NCBI RefSeq assembly: GCF_000255295.1
Contig: NC_017030.1
Coordinates: forward strand, 2,046,001-2,110,000
DNA: 64,000 nucleotides
Direction: 5' to 3'
DNA from: Corallococcus coralloides DSM 2259
GTDB lineage: Bacteria > Myxococcota > Myxococcia > Myxococcales > Myxococcaceae
Positions within the stretch are counted from its first letter, which is position 1, and each line of letters starts with the position of its first letter. Shown here piece after piece: positions 33,962 to 42,407 of this stretch. The position numbers and the translations under genes are program-made. The notes under the pieces were generated by a model, which was not told where the DNA came from, ran no database searches, and saw only the letters and a list, made by a program, of their open reading frames with translations.

Positions 33962-35173
33962 CGGACCGGCGCGGCTTCAAGGGATGACCTCGGCGGCAGG
34001 TCGGAGCGGTCCAAACCTGTCCGACCGTCGGACAGGTTTCCGCCGCCCGGGCGAAGCAGACGCCTCCGGCCGAGCAGTTCCAAACCTGTCCGACAGTCGG
34101 ACAAATTTCCGCTGCTCGGGCGAGGCGGACGCTCCCGGTCGAGCAGTTCCAAACCTGTCTGACAGTCGGACAAGTTTCAGCCGCCGGGACAAAGTGGGCG
34201 CCGTCCGGCCCCCAGCTTCAGGCCCGTCCGATAGTCCAACAGGTTTGAGCCGACCGGGCAAAGCGGGAGCCTCCAGGCCGCGCCGTTTCAAGCGTGTCCG
34301 ACAGTCGGACACGTTTCTGCTGCCGGGCGAAGCAGACGCCTCCAGGCCGCGCGGTTCCAAACCTGTCCGACAGTCGGACAAGTTTCCCAGGCTCGGATGG
34401 AAACGGGAGCGTCCCGACCACGCAGTTCCAAACGTGTTCGACAGCCCGACAGGTTTCAGCCGCCCAAAAGCGGACCCCTTCCGCCGCGCGGTTCCGAACC
34501 TGTCCGACAGTCGGACAGGTTTCCGCCGCCCGGAATGAGCAGGCGGCTCCCGGCCGCGCCTTCCGGGACGTGTCCGACAGTCGGACAGGCTTCCGAGGTC
34601 CGGGTGGAAACGGGGGCGTCCCGGCCGCCCCGTTCCAAACCTGTCCGACAGGTTTCGGCCGCCTGGATGAGGCGGCCTGGCCCGGCTGCGCCGCTCCGAA
34701 CCTGTCCGACAGTCGGACATGTTTCCGAGGCCCGGATGGAAACGGGCGCGTTCCGGCCGCGTCGTTCCGAACCTGTCCGACAGTCCGACAGGTTTCCGCC
34801 TTCCGGAGGCGGACGCCTTCCGACCGCGCCGCTCCGAACGTGTCCGACAGTCGGACAGGTCTTGGCCGCCTGGACGAAACGAGCAGCTTCCAGTCGCGTC
34901 GTTCCAAACGTGTCCGACAGTCCGACAGGTTTCGGCCGGCTGGACGAGGTGGGCACCTCCCGGCCGTGCCTTTTCAAACCTGTCCGACAATCGGACAGGT
35001 TTTGGCTGTGCGCCGCCGGCGGGGGACGTCTCCGGAGGGTTCTCGTGTTCTCATCCCTTTGGAGGGGGCTCATGCCCGAAGGCTGAGGGCGAATGGATGC
35101 CCCGGGCTGCGAGCCCGCGGCCACCGGCTGATGCGACGCGGACCGGGACCGTTCCTCTACACTGCGCCGGCCC
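33962..35173. other. 1.2-kb intergenic region dominated by a repeat array
   Basis: No gene is supported here. Long open frames exist on both strands, but they are produced by the 69-bp (23-codon) repeat period and show the same NLSDCRTG-type peptide in every unit. The last about 170 bp (35002-35173) lie upstream of the acetamidase-like gene and should hold its promoter; I could not identify clear promoter boxes. Confidence 0.7.
34013..35001. repeat. Array of fifteen 69-bp units with a CCTGTCCGAC palindrome
   Basis: Fifteen units start near 34013, 34082, 34151, 34220, 34289, 34358, 34428, 34497, 34566, 34635, 34696, 34768, 34837, 34906 and 34975. Each has a near-perfect 25-bp inverted repeat (12-base arm AACCTGTCCGAC, central A, complementary arm) plus a 43-44 bp spacer with its own consensus (about TTTCCGCCGCCCGG...GAAGC, then GGCCGCGCCGTTCC). 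The tenth unit lacks 8 bases of the palindrome, and the next start is accordingly early. Unit divergence is clear but modest. The function is unknown; candidates are a multimerised protein-binding site, a structured RNA/DNA element or a mobile repeat family. Confidence 0.9.
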
Positions 35174-36472
35174 ATGATCCGCTCCCTCGCCGTCCTCCTC
35201 TGCTGTCTGCCTGCCGGCGCGCTCGCGGCCTCCGAGTCCTGGCTCGTGACGACCGACCTGTGGGGCAACCCCGCCTACCAACTCCTCACGCTGGCGCGCG
35301 ACGGGAAGCGCCTCTCCGGTGAACTGGACGGCGATGCGCTGAAGGGGGAGCGCACGGGCAACGCCATCCACTTCGTCGTCACGGACTCGCGCCAGCAGAC
35401 CTATGTCTTCGACGGCAAGGTGAGCGGTGAATCGCTGCGCGGCACCGCCGACTACCCGGACAGCAACAACCCGAAGACGCGGGTGTCCCATGCCTTCACG
35501 GGCCGGCTGCTGCCCTCTCGCCCCGCGGGCGGTCCCCGCGTGCATGACTTCACGCCCACCTCGTGGTCCAACGAGTTCACCGCGCACCGTGCGCCGGTGC
35601 TGACCGTCTGGCCGGGCGACACGGTGCGCACCTCGACGCTCGACTCTGGCGGCATGGACTCGAAGGGCGTCACCCGCGCCCTCTTCGGCAACCCGCAGAC
35701 GGGGCCCTTCTTCATCGCCACCGCGAACCCGGGCGACACGCTGGCCATCCGCATGCGCCGCCTCAAGCTCAACCGCACGTTCGCGGACAGCCTGGATGGC
35801 ATCGTGGGCCGGGCCCTCACGCCGGGCCTCGCCGCGAAGGCGACGGAGCTGGGCAAGCCCGTGCGCTGGAAGCTCGACCCCGAGCGCGGCGTCGCGACCC
35901 CGGAGAACCCGACGGAGCGCCTGAAGGCCTTCACCGTGCCGCTGCGGCCCATGCTGGGCGGCCTGGCCGTGGCGCCCGGCTTCGGATCCGCGCCGCTGTC
36001 CACCGGCGACACGGGCCGCTACGGCGGCAACATGGACTTCAACGAGGTCGTGGAGGGCAACACCGTCTACCTGCCCGTGGCGCAGCCCGGAGCGCTCCTG
36101 TACCTGGGCGACGCGCACGCCGCGCAGGGCGACGGCGAGACGTCGCAGTACGCCCTGGAGACCTCCATGGACGTCGAGTTCACCGTGGACGTCCTGCACG
36201 GCAAGCCGCCGCCCTCCACGCCTCGCGTGGAGTCCCCCACGCACCTGATGGCGCTGGGGCAGGGCGGCTCACTGGACGACGCCCTGCGCTCCGCGACGCA
36301 GGGGCTGACGCAGTGGCTGGAGCAGGACTACGGGCTCACCCTGTCGGAGAGCGCGCAGGTGCTGGGCAGCTCCGTCCAGTACGTTGTCGCGAACCTCGCC
36401 GGGCGCAGCGTGGGCGTCGCCGCGAAGCTGGACAAGGCCCGGCTCCAGGCCCTCCGACCCTCGGTGAAGTGA
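35174..36472 (+). CDS. Secreted acetamidase/formamidase-family protein
   Basis: 432 residues with a signal peptide (MIRSLAVLLCCLPAGALAAS). Residues 20-115 form a small beta-rich domain (GNPAYQLLTLARDGKRLSGELDG) common in front of secreted amidases. From about 125 the FmdA/AmdA fold is recognisable: VWPGDTVRTSTLDSGG, GPFFIATANPGDTLAI, GRYGGNMDFNEVVEGNTVYLPV and GALLYLGDAHAAQGDGE. These match formamidase/acetamidase active-site regions. Family enzymes hydrolyse formamide, acetamide or other short amides; a periplasmic version with an extra domain probably uses a different amide. It stands alone on the plus strand after the repeat array. Confidence 0.8.
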   Translation: MIRSLAVLLCCLPAGALAASESWLVTTDLWGNPAYQLLTLARDGKRLSGELDGDALKGERTGNAIHFVVTDSRQQTYVFDGKVSGESLRGTADYPDSNNPKTRVSHAFTGRLLPSRPAGGPRVHDFTPTSWSNEFTAHRAPVLTVWPGDTVRTSTLDSGGMDSKGVTRALFGNPQTGPFFIATANPGDTLAIRMRRLKLNRTFADSLDGIVGRALTPGLAAKATELGKPVRWKLDPERGVATPENPTERLKAFTVPLRPMLGGLAVAPGFGSAPLSTGDTGRYGGNMDFNEVVEGNTVYLPVAQPGALLYLGDAHAAQGDGETSQYALETSMDVEFTVDVLHGKPPPSTPRVESPTHLMALGQGGSLDDALRSATQGLTQWLEQDYGLTLSESAQVLGSSVQYVVANLAGRSVGVAAKLDKARLQALRPSVK

Positions 36473-36610
36473 GCTGTAGTCCCGGGGGGGCCCGCGGCCC
36501 CGGAAAATGGGGCGGAAATGCCGTGTCGATTCCGCGGCCCCTCGTTCGACATGGAGATGAACCCTCCCGGTCACCCGGGAGCACTCATTCCGCCGAACCG
36601 GGAGCCTCCC

Positions 36611-37198
36611 ATGGCCATCAAGATCGCAATCGCCGTCCTCGTCATCGTCGTCGCGCTGGGCGCCTTCGTCGCCACCCGCCCGGACCACTTCCGCATCGAG
36701 CGCAACGCGCACGTGGCCGCGCCCCCGGAGACCGTCTTCCCGCTGATCAACAGCCTGCGCCGGTTCGACACGTGGAACCCGTTCCGCTCCGAGCCCGGGC
36801 CCGGCGTGACCAATGTCTTCGACGGGCCCAACGAAGGACCGGGCGCCAGCTTCGCCTATGCCGGCGGTGAGTCCGGGGCTGGGCGCATGACCATCGTGGA
36901 GAGCCAGCCCAGCGCGCGCGTCGTCCTCAAGCTGGAGTTCATCAAGCCGTTCGAAGCCACGAACCAGACCACCTTCACGCTCACGCCGGAGAACGGCGGC
37001 ACTCGCGTGAGCTGGGCGATGGAGGGCGAGAACACCCTGATGGGCAAGGTGATGTCGCTCGTCGTGAACATGGACACGATGCTCGGCAAGGAGTTCGAGA
37101 AGGGCCTCGCGAACCTGGACGCCGTCGCGCGGGGAGTCACCCCGCCTTCCAGCGCGAGCGCCCAGGTCGACGCGGCGACGCCCGCCCCGGCGCTCTAA
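36611..37198 (+). CDS. SRPBCC-family protein with N-terminal membrane anchor
   Basis: 195 residues from the ATG at 36611, which follows GGGAG. Residues 4-23 (IKIAIAVLVIVVALGAFVAT) form one membrane helix. The rest is an SRPBCC (START/Bet v1-like) fold: RIERNAHVAAPPETVFPLINSLRRFDTWNPF is the usual opening, and FTLTPENGGTRVSWAMEG a later strand. Such proteins bind hydrophobic ligands; the specific ligand is unknown. It ends 9 bp from the stop of the convergent serine hydrolase gene. Confidence 0.8.
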   Translation: MAIKIAIAVLVIVVALGAFVATRPDHFRIERNAHVAAPPETVFPLINSLRRFDTWNPFRSEPGPGVTNVFDGPNEGPGASFAYAGGESGAGRMTIVESQPSARVVLKLEFIKPFEATNQTTFTLTPENGGTRVSWAMEGENTLMGKVMSLVVNMDTMLGKEFEKGLANLDAVARGVTPPSSASAQVDAATPAPAL

Positions 37199-37207
37199 GC
37201 GAACGCC

Positions 37208-38428
37208 TCAGTCCTCCAGCGCCCGGTAGGCGCCCTTGGAGAACTCCAGGGCCAGGGCCTCGTCGTCGGGGCCCTGCGCCCTTCGCTGTGTCAGGAGGAT
37301 GGCGCTCAGGTCCTGCCGGGGGTCGATGAAGAACGTCGGGCCGTAGCCGCCGGCCCAGCCGTAGCGTCCAGCGGTGGGGGAGATGCCATCCGGCTTCGTG
37401 CACACGGCTCCGCCGAAGCCCCATCCGGACGCATCCCAGAAGCCGGGGAAGAAGGGCGAGGCGGCCTTCTGCTCCTCCGGAATCTGATCCGTCAGCAACT
37501 CCTGGACGCTCGAGGAGGACAGTAGCCGGGTGTTCCCGGCCCGGCCTCCGCTCAGCAGCATCCGGCAGAAGGCGAGGAGATCATCGGCCGTGGACACGAG
37601 CCCTCCCTGGCCTCCTCCCGACGGAAACGCCGGAGGCCGCGACCAGAAGCTGTCCGCCGGTGTGTCCCACGCCTCCAGCCTCCCCGTGGCGTCGTCGAGC
37701 GCGTAGGCCGTCGTGAGCCGGTCGAGCTTCTCCGCGGGCACGGTGAACGCCGTGTCCTTCATGCCCAGCGGGACGAAGAGCGCCTCGCGCAGGAAGTCGT
37801 CGAAGCGCATGCCCGAGGCCCGTGCGACGAGCACGCCCAGGACCTCGTAGCCGGTGTGATAGCTCCACCGCTCTCCCGGCTGATGCATGAGCGGCAGCGT
37901 GCCCAGCCGCCGCATGAATTCGTCGGGCGGATCCGTGAGCGCGTGGAATCCGGGCGCCACCCGGGCTTCGCTCATGGCCCGCTGGATGGGGTGCGTGCCG
38001 GGCGGCGCCATCACCGCGCCCAGCCCCCAGCGCAGCGTGAGCAGGTCCCGCACGGTGATGGCGCGCTTCGCGGGAACGGTGTCGTCGAGCGGGCCGCCGG
38101 GAGTGCGCAGGACGCGGCGGTCCGCCAGCTCCGGCAGCCACGGGTCGATGGCGCCGTCGAGCGGGAGCTTCCCGTCCTCCACGAGCATCAGCGTGGCCAC
38201 CGCCGTGATGGGCTTGGCCATGGACGCCAGCCGGAAGAGGCTGTCCCGCCGCATGGGCGGACCGGAGGGCGCAAGGCCCTGCGTGCCCAGCACGTCGACG
38301 TGCACGGTGTCTCCGCGAGCGACCAGGGCGACGATACCGGGCAGGTCACCGCGTTCGACGTGGCCGCGCAGGGCGGAGGTCACGTCGGCGAGCCGTGACG
38401 GGGAAAGCGCGGCGGAGCGTGGGTGCAT
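37208..38428 (-). CDS. Beta-lactamase-fold serine hydrolase (class C-like esterase)
   Basis: 406 residues, no signal peptide. The SxxK nucleophile motif is Ser69-Met-Ala-Lys72 in FRLASMAKPITAV, and the second motif is the Tyr of WSYHTGYEVLGVL. The GYGPTFFIDP region near the C-terminus matches the KTG-equivalent strand. This places it in the Beta-lactamase (PF00144) family with esterases such as EstB and penicillin-binding-protein homologues. Most such cytosolic members are esterases or peptidases, and no resistance role should be assumed. It lies upstream of the graspetide-type operon on the other side of its terminus; the 63-bp gap leaves cotranscription unlikely but not excluded. Confidence 0.85.
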   Translation of the reverse strand: MHPRSAALSPSRLADVTSALRGHVERGDLPGIVALVARGDTVHVDVLGTQGLAPSGPPMRRDSLFRLASMAKPITAVATLMLVEDGKLPLDGAIDPWLPELADRRVLRTPGGPLDDTVPAKRAITVRDLLTLRWGLGAVMAPPGTHPIQRAMSEARVAPGFHALTDPPDEFMRRLGTLPLMHQPGERWSYHTGYEVLGVLVARASGMRFDDFLREALFVPLGMKDTAFTVPAEKLDRLTTAYALDDATGRLEAWDTPADSFWSRPPAFPSGGGQGGLVSTADDLLAFCRMLLSGGRAGNTRLLSSSSVQELLTDQIPEEQKAASPFFPGFWDASGWGFGGAVCTKPDGISPTAGRYGWAGGYGPTFFIDPRQDLSAILLTQRRAQGPDDEALALEFSKGAYRALED

Positions 38429-38491
38429 GGCCTTGAGTCTAGTCCTGCGACGCCGGCCGCGAGTCCAAATGCATGGAGGCAGGCCAGCGCT

Positions 38492-39256
38492 TCAGCGCTT
38501 CGCGAGGATGAAGGCGGTGACGGAATAGCGCTGGTGGCCCCGGGCCTCGGACGTCCATTCCGTCACGCGGTGGGGGGCGCCCCTCGCGCGGAAGATGAAC
38601 ACCGAGTTGAAGAGCGGCGGGACGCGCATCATGTCCGCATCCACTTCGGGATGCCGGAAGGTGAGGACGCCTCCGAAGCGGTCCTCCCACGGGCGCGTGA
38701 AGTTGTAGACGACGGCGAGCCCTTCCTCGTCCGTGTCCCGGTGCTCCGGGAAGAACTCGCCTACGTCCATGCGCGACACCTGCACCTGCCGCGTCTCCAG
38801 CGGCTCGGGCCAGCCCACCAGCGCTGCGTGGAAGGCCGCTCCGTCCGCGCTCTTGAGCCACGCGCAGAAGTCCGTCAGGGCGGAGGGCTCCTGTTGATGC
38901 AGCGGCGCGATGTGCAGCGGATAGGGCCCGTGGTGGTGGCGCACGAAGCGCGCGTCTCGCAGGGCCTGGTGCAGGGCCTCGGCGCGCTCGGGGAAGAGGG
39001 CGTCCGTGAGGCAGAGGTGCGGCACCCGTCCGCCTTCGATGAACTCCCGGCGGAGCGTGGCGTGCAGGGCTTCGGAGACGGAGGCCAGGCGCGTCCACGC
39101 GGTCGCGGAGGCCGGGAACACCTCCGGCTTCGGGGACGGAACGGGGCCGAAGATGCTGTCGGCGTAGTCCGTGATGAAGAACCCGCTCGGGCGCTCAGGC
39201 CTTGGAGACGAGGTAGCTGGCGAGCCGGGTGATGACTTTGCCGTCGCGCGGATCAT
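38492..39256 (-). CDS. 2-oxoglutarate/Fe(II) oxygenase (prolyl-4-hydroxylase-like), RiPP cluster
   Basis: About 254 residues from the ATG at 39256. The iron site is His172 and Asp174 (EHRDTDEEG) with His229 (GAPHRVTEW), followed by the 2OG-binding region RYSVTAF. MDVGEFFPEHRD and LTFRHPEVDADM are typical of the proline-hydroxylase-like 2OG oxygenases. The recognisable domain starts at about GFFITDYADSIF. No ATG, GTG or TTG lies between the upstream stop and this point, so the start must overlap the ATP-grasp gene by about 60 bp (or 98 bp from 39292). This coupling argues for joint function. The Pro- and Asp-rich core repeats of the precursor two genes upstream are plausible substrates; that is inference. 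Confidence 0.75.
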   Translation of the reverse strand: MIRATAKSSPGSPATSSPRPERPSGFFITDYADSIFGPVPSPKPEVFPASATAWTRLASVSEALHATLRREFIEGGRVPHLCLTDALFPERAEALHQALRDARFVRHHHGPYPLHIAPLHQQEPSALTDFCAWLKSADGAAFHAALVGWPEPLETRQVQVSRMDVGEFFPEHRDTDEEGLAVVYNFTRPWEDRFGGVLTFRHPEVDADMMRVPPLFNSVFIFRARGAPHRVTEWTSEARGHQRYSVTAFILAKR

Positions 39257-40133
39257 CGAAGAAGGAGATGGCGGGAGTGGGGTTGAACTCAAGCGCCACG
39301 AAGGCGCCGTCAGGCGTGCGCCGCAGGTCCACCGCCGTGAAGACCATGCCCAGCGCTCTGGCGCCCTTGAGACACACCGCCCAGGCCTCCTTCGGCAGGC
39401 GGGCGGGCTTCACCCGGTGCAGGTTCTGCCTCGCGTCCACCACGCCGTCCGTGGGGATGTGGAAGGCGGACACGGGCTCTCCGTCGAGCACGTAGGCGCG
39501 GAACTCGTCGCCCTGGATCTGCTCCTGGAACAGCACCGGGCAGTTGGCGAGCAGTTGGAGCCGCTCCTCGGTGAGGTCCGCCTCCTCCACCTTGCGCACC
39601 AGCGCGCCGCCGCTCAGGGGCTTGTAGATGACGGCCCCTTGGCGCGCGACGAACTCGCGCACCGCGTCCGGCGAGGCGGTGGCCAGGGTGCTGGGGACGG
39701 GAATGCGGTGGCGGCGCAGCAAGGCCAGCTGTTGCAGCTTCAGGTAGTGCAGCTCCACCGCCTCCAGCGGATTGACGAACGAGCCGCCGCGCCGGTGGAG
39801 CGAACGCAGCACGGAGTGGAGGAACGACTGGCGCTCCCGCTCCGCCAGGTACTGCTCCTGCCAGCGCGGGAAGTTGCGCTCGGACAGGGCCTCGGCCTCG
39901 GGGACCGGGAGTGAGAGGCGCACGAGCTTGAGGTAGAACGAGCGCAGGTCGCTGAGACACTCACCGTCCCAGTGCACCTCTCCGTCCTCCCAGCTCAACG
40001 CGGCGGAGTCCGGGACCCGATCCGTTTCCAGGACGATGGCTCGCGCACGCCGCCGCTCCACCGCTTCCGCGACGAAGCGGGTGGCGTCATCCGAGCGCGA
40101 GCCGATGACCACGACCTTCTTGCGAGACGTCAT
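39195..40133 (-). CDS. ATP-grasp peptide ligase, likely graspetide maturase
   Basis: 312 residues. ATP-grasp features: Lys171 in VIYKPLSGG, hinge LFQEQIQGDEFRAYVLDG (Glu206, Glu210), and metal-binding Asp269, Glu282 and Asn284 in AVDLRRTPDGAFVALEFNPTPAISFF. The N-terminal about 130 residues correspond to the pre-ATP-grasp domain that binds leader peptides in microviridin/plesiocin-type ligases. The length (about 310-330) fits this group. These enzymes activate Asp/Glu side chains of a precursor peptide as acyl-phosphates and close esters (Ser/Thr) or amides (Lys). The gene starts 28 bp after a repeat-core precursor gene, which is the main reason to call it a RiPP ligase rather than a RimK-like enzyme. 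Confidence 0.8.
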   Translation of the reverse strand: MTSRKKVVVIGSRSDDATRFVAEAVERRRARAIVLETDRVPDSAALSWEDGEVHWDGECLSDLRSFYLKLVRLSLPVPEAEALSERNFPRWQEQYLAERERQSFLHSVLRSLHRRGGSFVNPLEAVELHYLKLQQLALLRRHRIPVPSTLATASPDAVREFVARQGAVIYKPLSGGALVRKVEEADLTEERLQLLANCPVLFQEQIQGDEFRAYVLDGEPVSAFHIPTDGVVDARQNLHRVKPARLPKEAWAVCLKGARALGMVFTAVDLRRTPDGAFVALEFNPTPAISFFDDPRDGKVITRLASYLVSKA

Positions 40134-40161
40134 GGGGTCCCTGACTTCGCCCGCCCGGTGT

Positions 40162-40890
40162 TCAGACCGGGCTGTCCATCTTGACCTTCACGATGCCGCC
40201 ATCCAGCGGCTTGAGGTCCGGGAGCTTCGAGCCACGCGTGGGGTCATCCATCATGACCTTCACCACGCCGCTGTCCGCCGGAGGCTTGAAGTCCGGCAGC
40301 TTCAAGCCACCGGTCGGATCATCCATCCGGACCTTCACCCGGCCACCATCCGGCGGAGTGAAGTCCGGCAGCTTCGAGCCACGGGTCGGGTCATCCATCA
40401 TGACCTTCACCATGCCGCCGTCCCGCGGCTTGAAGTCCGGCAGGTTCAAGCCGCCGGTCGGATCATCCATCCGGATCTTCACCCGGCCTCCGTCCGGCGG
40501 AGTGAAGTCCGGCAGGTTCAAGCCACCGGTCGGATCATCCATCCGGATCTTCACCCGGCCTCCGTCCGGCGGAGTGAAGTCCGGCAGCTTCGAGCCGCGG
40601 GTGGGGTCATCCATCATGACCTTCACCATGCCGCTGTCCTTCGGCGGCTTGAGGCCGACGCCGTCGCCCACGAACTGGTCCGCGAGCTCACGGGCCTTCG
40701 GGGTCAACTTGACCTTCTCGAAGGCGTCACGCACCTGGGTCTTCTGCTGGGGGCTCAGCTGGTTCGCGTCAGCGCCCTGGAGCGCCTTCTTGAGGGCCGG
40801 GGCGCCCACGGCCTTGCCAGCCGTGCTGGCGGTCTTCAGGGCGGTCTGCAGCGACGAGACGAAGCCCGTGGGGGATTTGATCTGGGTCAT
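40162..40890 (-). CDS. Multi-core RiPP precursor (graspetide-like)
   Basis: 242 residues, ATG at 40890 with AAAGGA upstream. Residues 1-87 are leader-like: helical, Lys/Ala/Gln-rich (SSLQTALKTASTAGKAV, SPQQKTQVRDAFEKVKL), no signal peptide. Residues 88-242 are tandem cores: six full units of 24-25 residues and a final 10-residue partial one. Two unit types are mixed: VKVMMDDPTRGSKLPDF (units 1, 4, 6) and VK(I/V)RMDDPTGGL(N/K)LPDF (units 2, 3, 5), joined by (T/K)PxDGG. Each core offers Thr, Ser or Lys donors and three to four Asp acceptors, as needed for ester/amide crosslinks. The ATP-grasp gene follows 28 bp later. The class is inferred; products are unknown. Confidence 0.75.
   Translation of the reverse strand: MTQIKSPTGFVSSLQTALKTASTAGKAVGAPALKKALQGADANQLSPQQKTQVRDAFEKVKLTPKARELADQFVGDGVGLKPPKDSGMVKVMMDDPTRGSKLPDFTPPDGGRVKIRMDDPTGGLNLPDFTPPDGGRVKIRMDDPTGGLNLPDFKPRDGGMVKVMMDDPTRGSKLPDFTPPDGGRVKVRMDDPTGGLKLPDFKPPADSGVVKVMMDDPTRGSKLPDLKPLDGGIVKVKMDSPV
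40165..40629 (-). repeat. 72-bp tandem repeats encoding the core peptides
   Basis: Six full units of 72-75 bp (residues 88-111, 112-135, 136-159, 160-183, 184-208, 209-232) and a truncated seventh. Units 1 and 4 encode identical peptides, and units 2 and 3 differ at only two positions, indicating duplication or gene conversion of a two-unit block. Confidence 0.9.
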
Positions 40891-41047
40891 GAAGATTCCT
40901 TTGGAAAGGTTATCGGCATGCCTGGCCGGGAGTTGCTTGATTCTCTGAGGATGAGAGTCCCGGTAGACCCTGGGGCTGCCTGGCCGCCCGCCGTCTTCCT
41001 TCGGGACGTGGGCGACCCAACCCTTGAAGACAAGGGGAGGAGACACC

Positions 41048-42391
41048 ATGGCGCACCGAGACGACGGACTGCTGGTGCGAGCGCTTGCCGAGTCCGTGCG
41101 GCCGCTCCAGGGGACGCGGGAGGACTTCGGGCCCCTGATGGACCTGGTGGGGGATGCGACGTGCGTGCTGATTGGGGAGGCGACCCACGGCACGCACGAG
41201 TTCTACCGGCTGCGCGCGCTGCTGACGCGGAGGCTCATCGAGGAAAAGGGCTTCAACGCCGTCGCGGTGGAGGCGGACTGGCCGGACGCGTACCGCATCA
41301 ACCGCTACGTGCGGGCCATGGGCACCGACGCGGACGCGGTGGAGTCGCTCTCCGACTTCCAGCGCTTCCCCGCGTGGATGTGGCGCAACGCGGACGTGCT
41401 GGACTTCGCGGGCTGGCTGCGGACACACAACGACCGCCACTCCGCGCGGGAGAAGGTCGGGTTCTACGGGCTGGACCTCTACAGCCTCCACGCCTCCATG
41501 GGCGCGGTGCTGAAGTACCTGGACCGGACGGATCCCGAGGCCGCGAAGCGCGCCCGGTACCGCTACGCGTGCTTCGAGCACTTCGGCGAGGACCCGAAGG
41601 ACTACGGCCACGCGACGTCGCTGGGCCTGTCGCCGGACTGCGAGCGGCAGGTCGTGGACCAGCTCCGCGAACTGCAACGGGAGCGCGAGGCACTGCTGCG
41701 CCGGGATGGCTTCATCGCGGAGGACTCGCAGTTCGAGGCGGAGCAGAACGCGCGGGTCGTCCAGAACGCGGAGGAGTACTACCGCTCCATGTTCCATGGA
41801 CGCATCTCGTCCTGGAACCTGCGCGACACGCACATGGCGGACACGCTGGATGCGCTGATGGGCTTCCTGAATCGCCGGCTGGGGGCCGCCCGCATCGTGG
41901 TCTGGGCGCACAACTCGCACGTCGGGGACGCGCGCGCGACGGAGATGGGGGAGTCGGGCGAGGTGAACCTGGGCCAGCTGACGCGCCAGCGGCACCCGCG
42001 AGCGACGCGGCACATCGGCTTCAGCACGTACCGGGGCACCGTCACCGCGGCCTCCAACTGGGGTGGGACCGCCGAGCGCAAGCAGGTCCGCCACGGGCTC
42101 GCGGGCAGCTGCGAGTCCCTCTTCCATCAGGTCGGCCTGCCGGGCTTCCTGCTGGACCTCCGTGAGCTGGGCGAGGCCGCCGGAGCACTCCGCGAGCGGC
42201 GCCTGCAACGGGCCATTGGCGTCATCTACCGGCCCGAGACGGAGCGCAGGAGCCACTACTTCCACACGCGGCTGCCGGATCAGTTCGACGCGATGTTGCA
42301 CATCGACGAGACGCGCGCGCTCGAACCGCTGGAGCGCACCGCCGGATGGGAGCGCGGTGAGGCGCCGGAGACCTATCCGACGGGCCTGTAG
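41048..42391 (+). CDS. Erythromycin esterase-family protein
   Basis: 447 residues from the ATG at 41048 behind GGAGGAG. The family signature [29 protein letters not shown] (Glu44, His47 as catalytic candidates) and the downstream [18 protein letters not shown]-type region, [15 protein letters not shown], and [17 protein letters not shown] all match the erythromycin esterase (PF05139) fold. Most chromosomal members act on unknown esters or lactones; only a few hydrolyse macrolides, so resistance should not be inferred. It is divergent from the RiPP precursor gene with 157 bp between the starts, which makes shared regulation possible. Confidence 0.85.
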   Translation: MAHRDDGLLVRALAESVRPLQGTREDFGPLMDLVGDATCVLIGEATHGTHEFYRLRALLTRRLIEEKGFNAVAVEADWPDAYRINRYVRAMGTDADAVESLSDFQRFPAWMWRNADVLDFAGWLRTHNDRHSAREKVGFYGLDLYSLHASMGAVLKYLDRTDPEAAKRARYRYACFEHFGEDPKDYGHATSLGLSPDCERQVVDQLRELQREREALLRRDGFIAEDSQFEAEQNARVVQNAEEYYRSMFHGRISSWNLRDTHMADTLDALMGFLNRRLGAARIVVWAHNSHVGDARATEMGESGEVNLGQLTRQRHPRATRHIGFSTYRGTVTAASNWGGTAERKQVRHGLAGSCESLFHQVGLPGFLLDLRELGEAAGALRERRLQRAIGVIYRPETERRSHYFHTRLPDQFDAMLHIDETRALEPLERTAGWERGEAPETYPTGL

Positions 42392-42407
42392 TCGCCAGGA
42401 GTCGCGG

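Noticed and set aside
34013-35001. CRISPR array
   Set aside because: Repeats are palindromic and imperfect, the inter-repeat sequences are themselves related to each other, and there are no cas genes nearby.
33977-35322. Long open frames on both strands across the 34-35 kb region
   Set aside because: The 69-bp repeat unit equals 23 codons, so any frame without a stop in one unit stays open across all. Every frame shows repeated NLSDCRTG- or CPTVGQV-type peptides, with no ribosome site and no family similarity.
41048-42391. Macrolide resistance gene
   Set aside because: The erythromycin-esterase fold is clear, but most chromosomal members have no shown macrolide activity, and nothing around it suggests a resistance island.
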